Shown here piece after piece: positions 1 to 9,352 of a DNA stretch of 64,000 nucleotides. The position numbers and the translations under genes were made by a program. The DNA is from Anisodus tanguticus. Its lineage: Eukaryota; Streptophyta; Magnoliopsida; Solanales; Solanaceae. Location: positions 43,501-107,500 of the forward strand of contig JAVYJV010000124.1 in the NCBI GenBank assembly GCA_034509755.1. Direction: 5' to 3'. Positions within the stretch are counted from its first letter, which is position 1; every line of letters begins with the position of its first letter. Under the pieces are notes generated by a model. That model saw only the letters and a list, made by a program, of their open reading frames with translations. It was not told the DNA's origin and did no database searches.

Positions 1-203
1 AATGGCCATCCTCTGAGATACACCACCTGGATGTTGGTGCTCATACTTGACCTGCTGGCAATTCTGACACTGAGACACAAAATCACCAATGTCTCTCTTC
101 ATCCTCCCCTACCAGTAGTGTTGTCTCAAATTGCAATACATCTTAGTTGCACCCGGATGAATCGAATACCGAGAGCTGTGGGACTCCTCCATAATCAGCT
201 AGT
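1..203 (-). pseudogene. pol: Integrase N-terminal zinc-binding (H2C2) domain, broken, continues off the left edge
   Basis: Integrase inserts the cDNA copy into the host genome, and its N-terminal HHCC domain binds zinc. From codon 198-196 the minus strand reads family sequence with both histidines (SHSSRYSIHPG) and both cysteines (CQNC, first cysteine codon 69-67) in place, followed by QQVKYEHQHPGG. A TAG stop at 111-109 replaces the second tryptophan of the normally paired tryptophans after QHY. The catalytic core of integrase (D, D, E) would lie to the left of position 1 and is not in the window. The domain is joined to the tether by a frameshift at about 199-203. Short overlapping plus-strand frames here are shadows. 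Confidence 0.88.
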
Positions 204-587
204 CAAATCTCCCACACGAATCACACACACTCTACCCATAATTCTCAAAACATCCTCTATATCAATCATGGCCTCCTTGGCCTCGCAACTCATCACCTTA
301 TCTTGAATCTTGCACAACCCTACATTATCATATTGGTGCGCCCAAATCTGGTCTAAAAGAGATGATCTCTCCTTCACATAAGTCAGAATCCTACCCAAAT
401 TTGAAAGATTAAGCCTTACAAAATGGTTGGCTATAGTATGGACCTCTAATGCCAAATGACGTTCAAAAACAGCTAAACAAGCTAAACTCCCCATGCTAAC
501 TACTTTTTGGCTCAAAGCATCCGCCACCACATTGGTCTTGCCCGGATGATACAAAATGGTCATATTATAATCCTTCAACAACTTCAT
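195..587 (-). pseudogene. pol: Pol tether between RNase H and integrase
   Basis: This frame begins with MKLLKDYNMTILYHPGK and VVADALS, the invariant end of the RNase H/tether region of Ty3/gypsy polyproteins. It continues with KEAMIDIEDVLRIMGRVCV, which normally leads into the integrase zinc-binding domain. The ATG at 587-585 is an internal methionine of the former polyprotein and not a real translation start; the RNase H frame ends on the same bases. The frame ends at a TGA at 197-195, immediately after GDLTS, because of a one-base shift at about 199-203. The next frame continues the family sequence at once. The middle part (about residues 30-90) is the least conserved region of these polyproteins, and I can read no motif there. 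It is non-functional. Confidence 0.87.
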
Positions 588-1054
588 CCACGAAGCTGCC
601 TAGAATTCAAGTCCCTCTTATTAAATAATTGCTGAAGACTGCGATGAACAGTATACACCTCACAATGGACACCATAAAGATAGTTCCTCCAGATGTTCAA
701 AGCAAACACAATGGCAGCCAACTCTAACTCATGAACATGATAGTTCTTCTCATGCACCTTCAACTGCTTTGATGCATAAGCGGTCACCTTACCCTCCTGC
801 ATCAACACACAGCCCAACCCAATCCTAGAAGCATCACAATACACCATAAATTCCTTCCACTGCACCGAAATGGATAAAATCGAGGTTATGGTCAATAAAG
901 TCCTAAGCTTTTGGAAGCTCTGCTCACACTCATCAGACCACTGGAAAGGAACCTCCTTCTGAGTCAAACATGTCAAGTGAGACGAAATAGAAGAAAAACT
1001 CTTGATGAACCAACGATAGTAGCTAGTAAGACCCACAAAACTCAAAATCTCACA
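584..1054 (-). pseudogene. pol: RNase H domain of Ty3/gypsy pol, catalytic residue lost
   Basis: RNase H removes the RNA strand from the RNA-DNA hybrid during reverse transcription. The frame opens with the family stretch SFVGLTSYYRWF. Numbering from the TTG at 1045-1043, the first catalytic aspartate is residue 71 in YCDAS and the catalytic glutamate is residue 108 in LELAA. Known relatives have a third catalytic aspartate in the T-D-H motif near the end of the domain. Here that position is valine (residue 133, codon 649-647, in YTVHRSL), so the enzyme would be inactive even without the frameshifts. The QRR-type stretch before the tether is shifted: the frame runs into a TGA at 586-584, overlapping the ATG of the next segment. 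Upstream the frame is separated from the connection segment by a shift at about 1052-1055. Confidence 0.9.
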
Positions 1055-1185
1055 TAAGTCGATCTAGGCTAGTCCCTGACTGCCTCTATCTTCTTAGGGT
1101 CAACCATAATTCCATCTTTGGACACGACATGCCCCAAGAATGCCACAGAACTCAACCAAAACTCACACTTTGAGAACTTAGCATT
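1052..1185 (-). pseudogene. pol: Reverse transcriptase thumb/connection segment, frameshifted, with stop codon
   Basis: Reading resumes in another frame just after the T7 run. It encodes the short segment that joins the reverse transcriptase palm to RNase H. Recognisable words are SKCEFWL, AFLGHVVSKDGI and DPKKIEAVRD, all typical of Ty3/gypsy connection regions. The next codon is a TAG stop at 1071-1069, where the family normally has tryptophan, so a single G-to-A change explains it. A second frame change falls at about 1052-1055, before the EILSFVGL stretch of the RNase H piece. The segment is too short and too broken to make a protein. It is listed because it shows that the pieces on either side belong to one former reading frame. 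Confidence 0.85.
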
Positions 1186-1556
1186 TTTTTCTCCTTCAAA
1201 ATCCCAAGAACCACTCTCAGGTACTGCTCATGGTCCTCCCGACTCTTCGAATATACCAGGATGTCATCAATAAACATAATAACAAAAGAATCCAAGTACG
1301 GCTTGAATATCCCATTCATCAAATCCATGAACGATGCGGGGGCATTAGTAATCCCGAATGAAGTCACCAAGAAATTATAATGCCCATAACGAGTCCGGAA
1401 AGCCATCTTGGGCACATTCTTAGCCCAGATATTCAGCTGGTGATACCCGGACCTCAAATCAATCTTTGAAAACACATAGGCACCCTGAAGCTGGTCGAAC
1501 ATGTCATCAATACGCGAAATCAGATACTTGTTTATGATAATGACCTTATTCAACTG
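1152..1556 (-). pseudogene. pol: Reverse transcriptase core, partial, 5'-truncated and frameshifted
   Basis: This segment encodes the palm of an LTR-retrotransposon reverse transcriptase, which copies element RNA into DNA inside the particle. Counting from the first in-frame TTG (1553-1551), the first catalytic aspartate is residue 32 in KIDLRSGYHQL, and the double aspartate is residues 96-97 in FIDDILVYS. The AFRTRYGHY and TNAPASFMDLM stretches are typical of the Ty3/gypsy family. All three catalytic aspartates are kept, so the palm decayed less than the rest. The family domain normally extends well upstream of this point; here the homology stops at a CAG codon (1556-1554) and satellite follows. 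Family identity fades after residue 122, at a run of seven T on the plus strand (1184-1190), where a frameshift sends translation to a stop at 1154-1152. There is no true start codon, so this is an internal piece of a polyprotein. Confidence 0.92.
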
Positions 1557-1566
1557 TCAATAATGA
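1553..1566. other. Junction between the pol fragment and the satellite array
   Basis: Minus-strand pol sequence is recognisable up to the CAG codon at 1556-1554. Satellite sequence (ATAATGAAGCCCCAACTAA) is recognisable from about 1560. The few bases between, CAATAATG against CCATAATG in the satellite, fit either side. The break therefore has at most a few bases of shared sequence and no target-site duplication that I can see. The satellite is entered inside a unit, about 107 bp before the first ATGG anchor at 1667. The breakpoint lies inside the reverse transcriptase coding region, so one of the two sequences was cut when they were joined. Confidence 0.75.
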
Positions 1567-1948
1567 AGCCCCAACTAATTTAGTATATTAGCATTTTAGC
1601 AGTTATTGAAGACAAAATACATTTCATACTTTCTTCACTGCCAACACGTATATATATATATATAATATGGTAAACCAATCCAAAAATTGGTCAAAAAAAT
1701 GGTGTGTTTTAGTGCAGACACCAAGATATCAAGGTGTGCAAAGAGAGAACAACATCTCCTTATCAAATTAAGAATAGTGGAACCCTTGTTCTGAGCAGAA
1801 TCCAAAGAGAGAACAACATCTCCTTATCAACCACATCCTTTTTCCAAACACATTGTATCCATAATGAATCCCAACTAATTTAGTATATTAGCATTTTAGC
1901 AGTTATTGAAGACAAAATACATTATAATACTTTCTTCACTGCCAACAC

Positions 1949-1949
<1 letters not shown>

Positions 1950-1999
<50 letters not shown>
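1950..1999. repeat. Long TA microsatellite, (TA)25
   Basis: Expanded TA run in the second unit of the array, before the anchor at 2002. On both strands it translates to alternating tyrosine and isoleucine, which creates spurious reading frames. Confidence 0.95.
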
Positions 2000-2003
<4 letters not shown>

Positions 2004-2575
2004 GGTAAAACCAATCCAAAAATTGGTGAAAATGGTGTGTTTTAGTGCAGGCACCAAGATATCAAGGTGTGCAAAGAGAGAACAATATCTCCTTATCAAA
2101 TTAAGAATAGTGGAACCCTTGTTCTGCGTAGAATCCAAAGAGAGAACAACATCTCCTTATCAACCACATCCTGTTGCCAAACACATTGTATCCATAATTA
2201 AGCCCCAACTAATTTAGTATATTAGCATTTTAGCAGTTATTGAAGACAAAATACATTTCATACTTTCTTCACTGCCAACACCTATATATATATTATGATA
2301 AAACCAATCCAAAATTGGTGAAAATGGTGTGTTTTAGTGCAGGCACCAAGATATCAAGGTGTGCAAAGAGAGAACAACATCTCCTTATCAAATTAAGAAT
2401 AGTGGAACCCTTGTTCTGAGCAAAATCCAAAGAGAGAACAACATCTCCTTGTCAACCACATCCTGTTGCGAAACACATTGTATCCATAATGAAGCCCCAA
2501 CTAATTTAGTATATTAGCATTTTAGCAGTTATTGAAGATAAAATACATTATAATACTTTCTTCACTGCCAACACG

Positions 2576-2576
2576 T

Positions 2577-2634
<58 letters not shown>
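2576..2634. repeat. Long TA microsatellite with C and G interruptions
   Basis: Expanded TA run before the anchor at 2635. It opens with GTATACATAT and has a G near 2627. The same opening is found at 4126-4135, in the matching unit of the five-unit repeat. Confidence 0.93.
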
Positions 2635-4125
2635 TATGGTAAAACTAATCCAAAAATTGGTCAAAAAAATGGTGTGTTTTAGTGCAGGCACCAATATATC
2701 AAGGTGTGCAAAGAGAGAACAACATCTCCTTATCAAATTAAGAATAGTGGAACCCTTGTTCTGAGTAGAATCCAAAGAGAGAACAACATCTCCTTATCAA
2801 CCACATCCTTTTTCCAAACACATTGTATCCATAATGAAGCCCCAACTAATTTAGTATATTAGCATTTTAGCAGTTATTGAAGACAAAATACATTTCATAC
2901 TTTCTTCACTGCCAACACGTATATACATATATTATGGTAAAACGAATCCAAAAATTGGTGAAAATGGTGTGTTTTAGTGCAGGCACCAAGATATCAAGGT
3001 GGGCAAAGAGAGAACAACATCTCCTTATCAAATTAAGAATAGTGGAACCCTTGTTCTGAGCAGAATCCAAAGAGAGAACAACATCTCTTTATCAACCACA
3101 TCCTTTTTCCAAACACATTGTATCCATAATGAAGCCCCAACTAATTTAGTATATTAGCATTTTAGCAGTTATTGAAAACAAAATACATTTCATACTTTCT
3201 TCACTGCCAACACATATATATATATATATATATTATGGTAAAACCAATCCAAAAATTGGTCAAAAAAATGGTGTGTTTTAGTGCAGACACCAAGATATCA
3301 AGGTGTGCAAAGAGAGAACAACATCTCCTTATCAAATTAAGAATAGTGGAACCCTTGTTCTGAGCAGAATCCAAAGAGAGAACAACATCTCCTTATCAAC
3401 CACATCCTTTTTCCAAACACATTGTATCCATAATGAAGCCCCAACTAATTTAGTATATTAGCATTTTAGCAGTTATTGAAGACAAAATACATTATAATAC
3501 TTTCTTCACTGCCAACATATATATATATATATATATATTATGGTAAAACCAATCCAAAAATTGGTGAAAATGGTGTGTTTTAGTGCAGGCACCAAGATAT
3601 CAAGGTGTGCAAAGAGAGAACAACATCTCCTTATCAAATTAAGAATAGTGGAACCCTTGTTCTGAGTAGAATCCAAAGAGAGAACAACATCTCCTTATCA
3701 ACCACATCCTGTTGCCAAACACATTGTATCCATAATGAAGCCCAACTAATTTAGTATATTAGCATTTTAGCAGTTATTGAAGACAAAATACATTTCATAC
3801 TTTCTTCACTGCCAACATATATATATATATATATATATATATTATGATAAAACCAATCCAAAAATTGGTGAAAATGGTGTGTTTTAGTGCAGGCACCAAG
3901 ATATCAAGGTGTGCAAAGAGAGAACAACATCTCCTTATCAAATTAAGAATAGTGGAACCCTTGTTCTGAGCAGAATCCAAAGAGAGAACAACATCTCCTT
4001 ATCAACCACATCCTGTTGCCAAACACATTGTATCCATAATGAAGCCCCAACTAATTTAGTATATTAGCATTTTAGCAGTTATTGAAGACAAAATACATTA
4101 TCATACTTTCTTCACTGCCAACACG

Positions 4126-4126
4126 T

Positions 4127-4189
<63 letters not shown>
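4126..4189. repeat. Long TA microsatellite, about 29 AT copies after one C interruption
   Basis: Expanded TA run before the anchor at 4190, interrupted by C at 4130. It is the partner of the run at 2576-2634 in the higher-order repeat. Confidence 0.93.
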
Positions 4190-4191
<2 letters not shown>

Positions 4192-7100
4192 GGTAAAACC
4201 AATCCAAAAATTGGTCAAAAAAATGGTGTGTTTTAGTGCAGGCACCAAGATATCAAGGTGTGCAAAGAGAGAACAACATCTCCTTATCAAATTAAGAATA
4301 GTGGAACCCTTGTTCTGAGCAGAATCCAAAGAGAGAACAACATCTCCTTATCAACCACATCCTGTTGCCAAACACATTGTATCCATAATGAAGCCCCAAC
4401 TAATTTAGTATATTAGCATTTTAGCAGTTATTGAAGACAAAATACATTTCATACTTTCTTCACTGCCAACACGTATATACATATATTATGGTAAAACGAA
4501 TCCAAAAATTGGTGAAAATGGTGTGTTTTAGTGCAGGCACCAAGATATCAAGGTGTGCAAAGAGAGAACAACATCTCCTTATCAAATTAAGAATAGTGGA
4601 ACCCTTGTTCTGAGCAGAATCCAAAGAGAGAACAACATCTCCTTATCAACCACATCCCGTTGCCAAACACATTGTATCCATAATGAAGCCCCAACTAATT
4701 TAGTATATTAGCATTTTAGAAGTTATTGAAGACAAAATACATTTCATACTTTCTTTCATTGCCAACACGTATATATATATATTATGGTAAAACCAATCCA
4801 AAAATTGGTGAAAATGGTGTGTTTTAGTGCAGAGCACCAAGATATCAAGGTGTGCAAAGAGAGAACAACATCTCCTTATCAAATTAAGAATAGTGGAACC
4901 CTTGTTCTGAGCAAAATCCAAAGAGAGAACAACATCTCCTTATCAACCACATCCTGTTGCCAAACACATTGTATCCATAATGAAGCCCCAACTAATTTAG
5001 TATATTAGCATTTTAGCAGTTATTGAAGACAAAATACATTTCATACTTTCTTCACTGCCAACACGTATATATATATATATATTATGGTAAAACCAATCCA
5101 AAAATTGGTCAAAAAAATGGTGTGTTTTAGTGTAGGCACCAAGATATCAAGGTGTGCAAAGAGAGAACAACATCTCCTTATCAAATTAAGAATAGTGGAA
5201 CCCTTGTTCTGAGCAGAATCCAAAGAGAGAACAACATCTCCTTATCAACCACATCCTGTTGCCAAACACATTGTATCCATAATGAAGCCCCAACTAATTT
5301 AGTATATTAGCATTTTAGCAGTTATTGAAGACAAAATACATTTCATACTTTCTTCACTGCCAACACGTATATATATATATAATATGGTAAAACCAATCCA
5401 AAAATTGGTCAAAAAAATGGTCTGTTTTAGTGCAGGCACCAAGATATCAAGGTGTGCAAAGAGAGAACAACATCTCCTTATCAAATTAAGAATAGTGGAA
5501 CCTTGTTCTGAGCAGAATCCAAAGAGAGAACAACATCTCCTTATCAACCACATCCTGTTGCCAAACACATTGTATCCATAATGAAGCCCCAACTAATTTA
5601 GTATATTAGCATTTTAGCAGTTATTGAAGACAAAATACATTTCATACTTTCTTCACAGCCAACATATATATATATATATATATATATTATGGTAAACCAA
5701 TCCAAAAATTGGTGAAAATGGTGTGTTTTAGTGCAGGCACCAAGATATCAAGGTGTGCAAAGAGAGAACAACATCTCCTTATCAAATTAAGAATAGTGGA
5801 ACCCTTGTTCTAAGAAGAATCCAAAGAGAGAACAACATCTCCTTATCAACCACATCCTGTTGCCAAACACATTGTATCCATAATGAAGCCCCAACTAATT
5901 TAGTATATTAGCATTTTAGCAGTTATTGAAGACAAAATACATTTCATACTTTCTTCACTGCCAACACGTATATATATATATATATATTATGGTAAAACCA
6001 ATCCAAAAATTGGTCAAAAAAATGGTGTGTTTTAGTGCAGGCACCAAGATATCAAGGTGTGCAAAGAGAGAACAACATCTCCTTATCAAATTAAGAATAG
6101 TGGAACCCTTGTTCTGAGCAGAATCCAAAGAGAGAACAACATCTCCTTATCAACCACATCCTTTTTCCAAACACATTGTATCCATAATGAAGCCCCAACT
6201 AATTTAGTATATTAGCATTTTAGCAGTTATTGAAGACAAAATACATTTCATACTTTCTTCACTGCCAACACGTATATATATATATTATGGTAAAACGAAT
6301 CCAAAAATTGGTGAAAATGGTGTGTTTTAGTGCAGACCAAGATATCAAGGTGTGCAAAGAGAGAACAACATCTCCTTATCAAATTAAGAATAGTGGAACC
6401 CTTGTTCTGAGCAAGTAATCCAAAGAGAGAACAACATCTCCTTATCAACCACATCCTTTTTCCAAACACATTGTATCCATAATGAAGCCCCAACTAATTT
6501 AGTATATTAGCATTTTAGCAGTTATTGAAGACAAAATACATTTCATACTTTCTTCACAGCCAACACATATATATATATATATATATATTATGGTAAAACC
6601 AATCCAAAAATTGGTCAAAAAAATGGTGTGTTTTAGTGCAGGCACCAAGATATCAAGGTGTGCAAAGAGAGAACAACATCTCCTTATCAAATTAAGAATA
6701 GTGGAACCCTTGTTCTGAGCAAGAATCCAAAGAGAGAACAACATCTCCTTATCAACCACATCCTTTTTCCAAACACATTGTATCCATAATGAAGCCCCAA
6801 CTAATTTAGTATATTAGCATTTTAGCAGTTATTGAAGACAAAATACATTTCATACTTTCTTCACTGCCAACACGTATATATATATATATTATGGTAAAAC
6901 CAATCCAAAAATTGGTGAAAATGGTGTGTTTTAGTGCAGTGCACCAAGATATCAAGGTGTGCAAAGAGAGAACAACATCTCCTTATCAAATTAAGAATAG
7001 TGGAACCCTTGTTCTGAGTAGAATCCAAAGAGAGAACAACATCTCCTTATCAACCACATCCTGTTGCCAAACACATTGTATCCATAATGAAGCCCCAACT

Positions 7101-8059
7101 AATTTAGTATATTAGCATTTTAGCAGTTATTGAAGACAAAATACATTTCATACTTTCTTCACTGGCCACACATATATATATATATATATATTATGGTAAA
7201 ACCAATCCAAAAATTGGTGAAAATGGTGTGTTTTAGTGCAGGCACCAAGATATCAAGGTGTGCAAAGAGAGAACAACATCTCCTTATCAAATTAAGAATA
7301 GTGGAACCCTTGTTCTGAGCAGAATCCAAAGAGAGAACAACATCTCCTTATCAACCACATCCTGTTGCCAAACACATTGTATCCATAATGAAGCCCCAAC
7401 TAATTTAGTATATTAGCATTTTAGCAGTTATTGAAGACAAAATACATTTCATACTTTCTTCATTGCCAACACGTATATATATATATATTATGGTAAAACC
7501 AATCCAAAAATTGGTGAAAATGGTGTGTTTTAGTGCAAGCACCAAGATATCAAGGTGTGCAAAGAGAGAACAACATCTCCTTATCAAATTAAGAATAGTG
7601 GAACCCTTGTTCTGAGCAGAATCCAAAGAGAGAACAACATCTCCTTATCAACCACATCCTGTTGCCAAACACATTGTATCCATAATGAAGCCCCAACTAA
7701 TTTAGTATATTAGCATTTTAGCAGTTATTGAAGACAAAATACATTTCATACTTTCTTCACTGCCAACACGTATATATATATATTATGGTAAAACCAATCC
7801 AAAAAATTGGTGAAAATGGTGTTTTTGTGCAGGCACCAAGATATCAAGGTGTGCAAAGAGAGAACAACATCTCCTTATCAAATTAAGAATAGTGGAACCC
7901 TTGTTCTCGAGCAGTAATCCAAAGAGAGAACAACATCTCCTTATCAACCACATCCTGTTGCCAAACACATTGTATCCATAATGAAGCCCCAACTAATTTA
8001 GTATATTAGCATTTTAGCAGTTATTGAAGACAAAATACATTTCATACTTTCTTCACAGC

Positions 8060-8094
<35 letters not shown>

Positions 8095-9275
8095 GGTAAA
8101 ACCAATCCAAAAATTGGTCAAAAAAATGGTGTGTTTTAGTGCATGCACCAAGATATCAAGGTGTGCAAAGAGAGAACAACATCTCCTTATCAAATTAAGA
8201 ATAGTGGAAACCTTGTTCTGAGCAGAATCCAAAGAGAGAACAACATCTCCTTATCAACCACATCCTGTTGCCAAACACATTGTATCCATAATGAAGCCCC
8301 AACTAATTTAGTATATTAGCATTTTAGCAGCTTATTGAAGACAAAATACATTTCATTTTTTTCACTCGCCAACACGTATATATATATATATATATTATGG
8401 TAAAACCAATCCAAAAATTGGTGAAAATGGTGTGTTTTAGTGTAGGCACCAAGATATCAAGGTGTGCAAAGAGAGAACAACATCTCCTTATCAAATTAAG
8501 AATAGTGGAACCCTTGTTCTGTGCAGAATTCAAAGAGAGAACAACATCTCCTTATCAACCACATCCCGTTGCCAAACACATTGTATCCATAATGAAGCCC
8601 CAACTAATTTAGTATATTAGCATTTTAGCAGCTTATTGAAGACAAAATACATTTCATACTTTCTTCACCGCCAACGTATATATATATATTATGGTAAAAC
8701 CAATCCAAAAATTGGTGAAAATGGTGTGTTTTAGTGCAGTGCACCAAGATATCAAGGTGTGCAAAGAGAGAACAACATCTCCTTATCAAATTAAGAATAG
8801 TGTAACCCTTGTTTCGAGCAGAATTCAAAGAGAGAACAACATCTCCTTATCAACCACATCCCGTTGCCAAACACATTGTATCCATAATGAAGCCCCAACT
8901 AATTTAGTATATTAGCATTTTAGCAGCTTATTGAAGACAAAATACATTTCATACTTTCTTCATCGCCAACATATATATATATATATATTATGGTAAAACC
9001 AATCCAAAAATTGGTCAAAAAAAAATGGTGTGTTTTAGTGCAGTGCACCAAGATATCAAGGTGTGCAAAGAGAGAACAACATCTCCTTATCAAATTAAGA
9101 ATAGTGGAACCCTTGTTCGAGCAAGTAATCCAAAGAGAGAACAACATCTCCTTATCAACCACATCCGTTGCCAAACACATTGTATCCATAATGAAGCCCC
9201 AACTAATTTAGTATATTAGCATTTTAGCAGCTTATTGAAGACAAAATACATTTCATACTTTCTTCATCGCAACAC

Positions 9276-9276
<1 letters not shown>

Positions 9277-9348
<72 letters not shown>
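9277..9348. repeat. Longest TA microsatellite, (TA)36
   Basis: An unbroken run of TA copies lies in the fixed microsatellite slot of the unit whose anchor is at 9351. It explains the longest unit spacing in the array (361 bp). Most units have about 6-12 TA copies at this slot. Confidence 0.95.

Positions 9349-9352
<4 letters not shown>

Larger units (their letters stand above)
1..1560 (-). mobile_element. Degenerate Ty3/gypsy (chromovirus-like) retrotransposon pol fragment
   Basis: On the minus strand the translated segments follow the fixed Ty3/gypsy pol order: reverse transcriptase, connection, RNase H, tether, integrase zinc-binding domain. Motifs seen include KIDLRSGYHQL and FIDDILVYS (reverse transcriptase), YCDAS and LELAA (RNase H), LYHPGK and VVADALS (tether), and a histidine pair with CQNC (integrase). 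Domain order reverse transcriptase-RNase H-integrase is that of Ty3/gypsy and not Ty1/copia. The wording resembles Tekay/Del chromoviruses, which is inference because no chromodomain is in the window. The copy is dead: I count at least four frameshifts, two in-frame stops and one lost catalytic residue. The 5' part (gag, protease, start of reverse transcriptase) is absent and replaced by satellite at about 1557. The 3' part continues beyond the left edge. No LTR is visible. Confidence 0.93.
1560..4700 (+). repeat. Two tandem copies of a five-unit higher-order repeat (about 1.55 kb)
   Basis: Units 1-5 (anchors 1667, 2002, 2294, 2635, 2934) match units 6-10 (3235, 3540, 3843, 4190, 4488) one for one by rare marks. 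Units 1 and 6 share GCAGACACC plus CCTTTTTCC and the long spacer. Units 2 and 7 share CATTATAATAC and GTAGAATCC. Units 3 and 8 share TATGATAAAACC. Units 4 and 9 share the long spacer and a long TA run opened by GTATACATAT. Units 5 and 10 share GTATATACATATATTATGG and AAACGAATCC. The offsets are 1568, 1538, 1549, 1555 and 1554 bp. The next unit (4784) does not continue the pattern. Confidence 0.82.
1560..8320 (+). repeat. Array domain A: diverse edge domain
   Basis: About 22 units next to the pol fragment. Typical states are GTTCTGAGCAGAATCC at site 2, CAGTTATTG at site 4 and CACTGCC at site 5. Two spacer forms alternate after the hairpin: GGTGAAAATGG and a longer GGTCAAAAAAATGG (units at 1667, 2635, 3235, 4190, 5083, 5384, 5989, 6590 and 8092). 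The long form is rare after about 10 kb. A CCTTTTTCC form of site 3 is also concentrated here (1844, 2805, 3101, 3402, 6160, 6457, 6763; last at 9819). Substitutions seen once or a few times, such as TATGATAAAACC (2294, 3843) and AAACGAATCC (2934, 4488, 6287), are commoner here than in the interior. Greater diversity at an array edge is a known pattern. Confidence 0.85.

Noticed and set aside
31..306. A plus-strand 91-residue frame over the integrase fragment
   Set aside because: It lies antisense to clear pol homology and has no recognisable motif of its own.
1739..1830. CRISPR-like arrangement (28-bp repeats with 36-bp spacers)
   Set aside because: The repeats come as one pair per 302-bp unit, and the intervening sequence is the same in every unit. 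There are no unique spacers or cas genes, and the setting is a plant genome.
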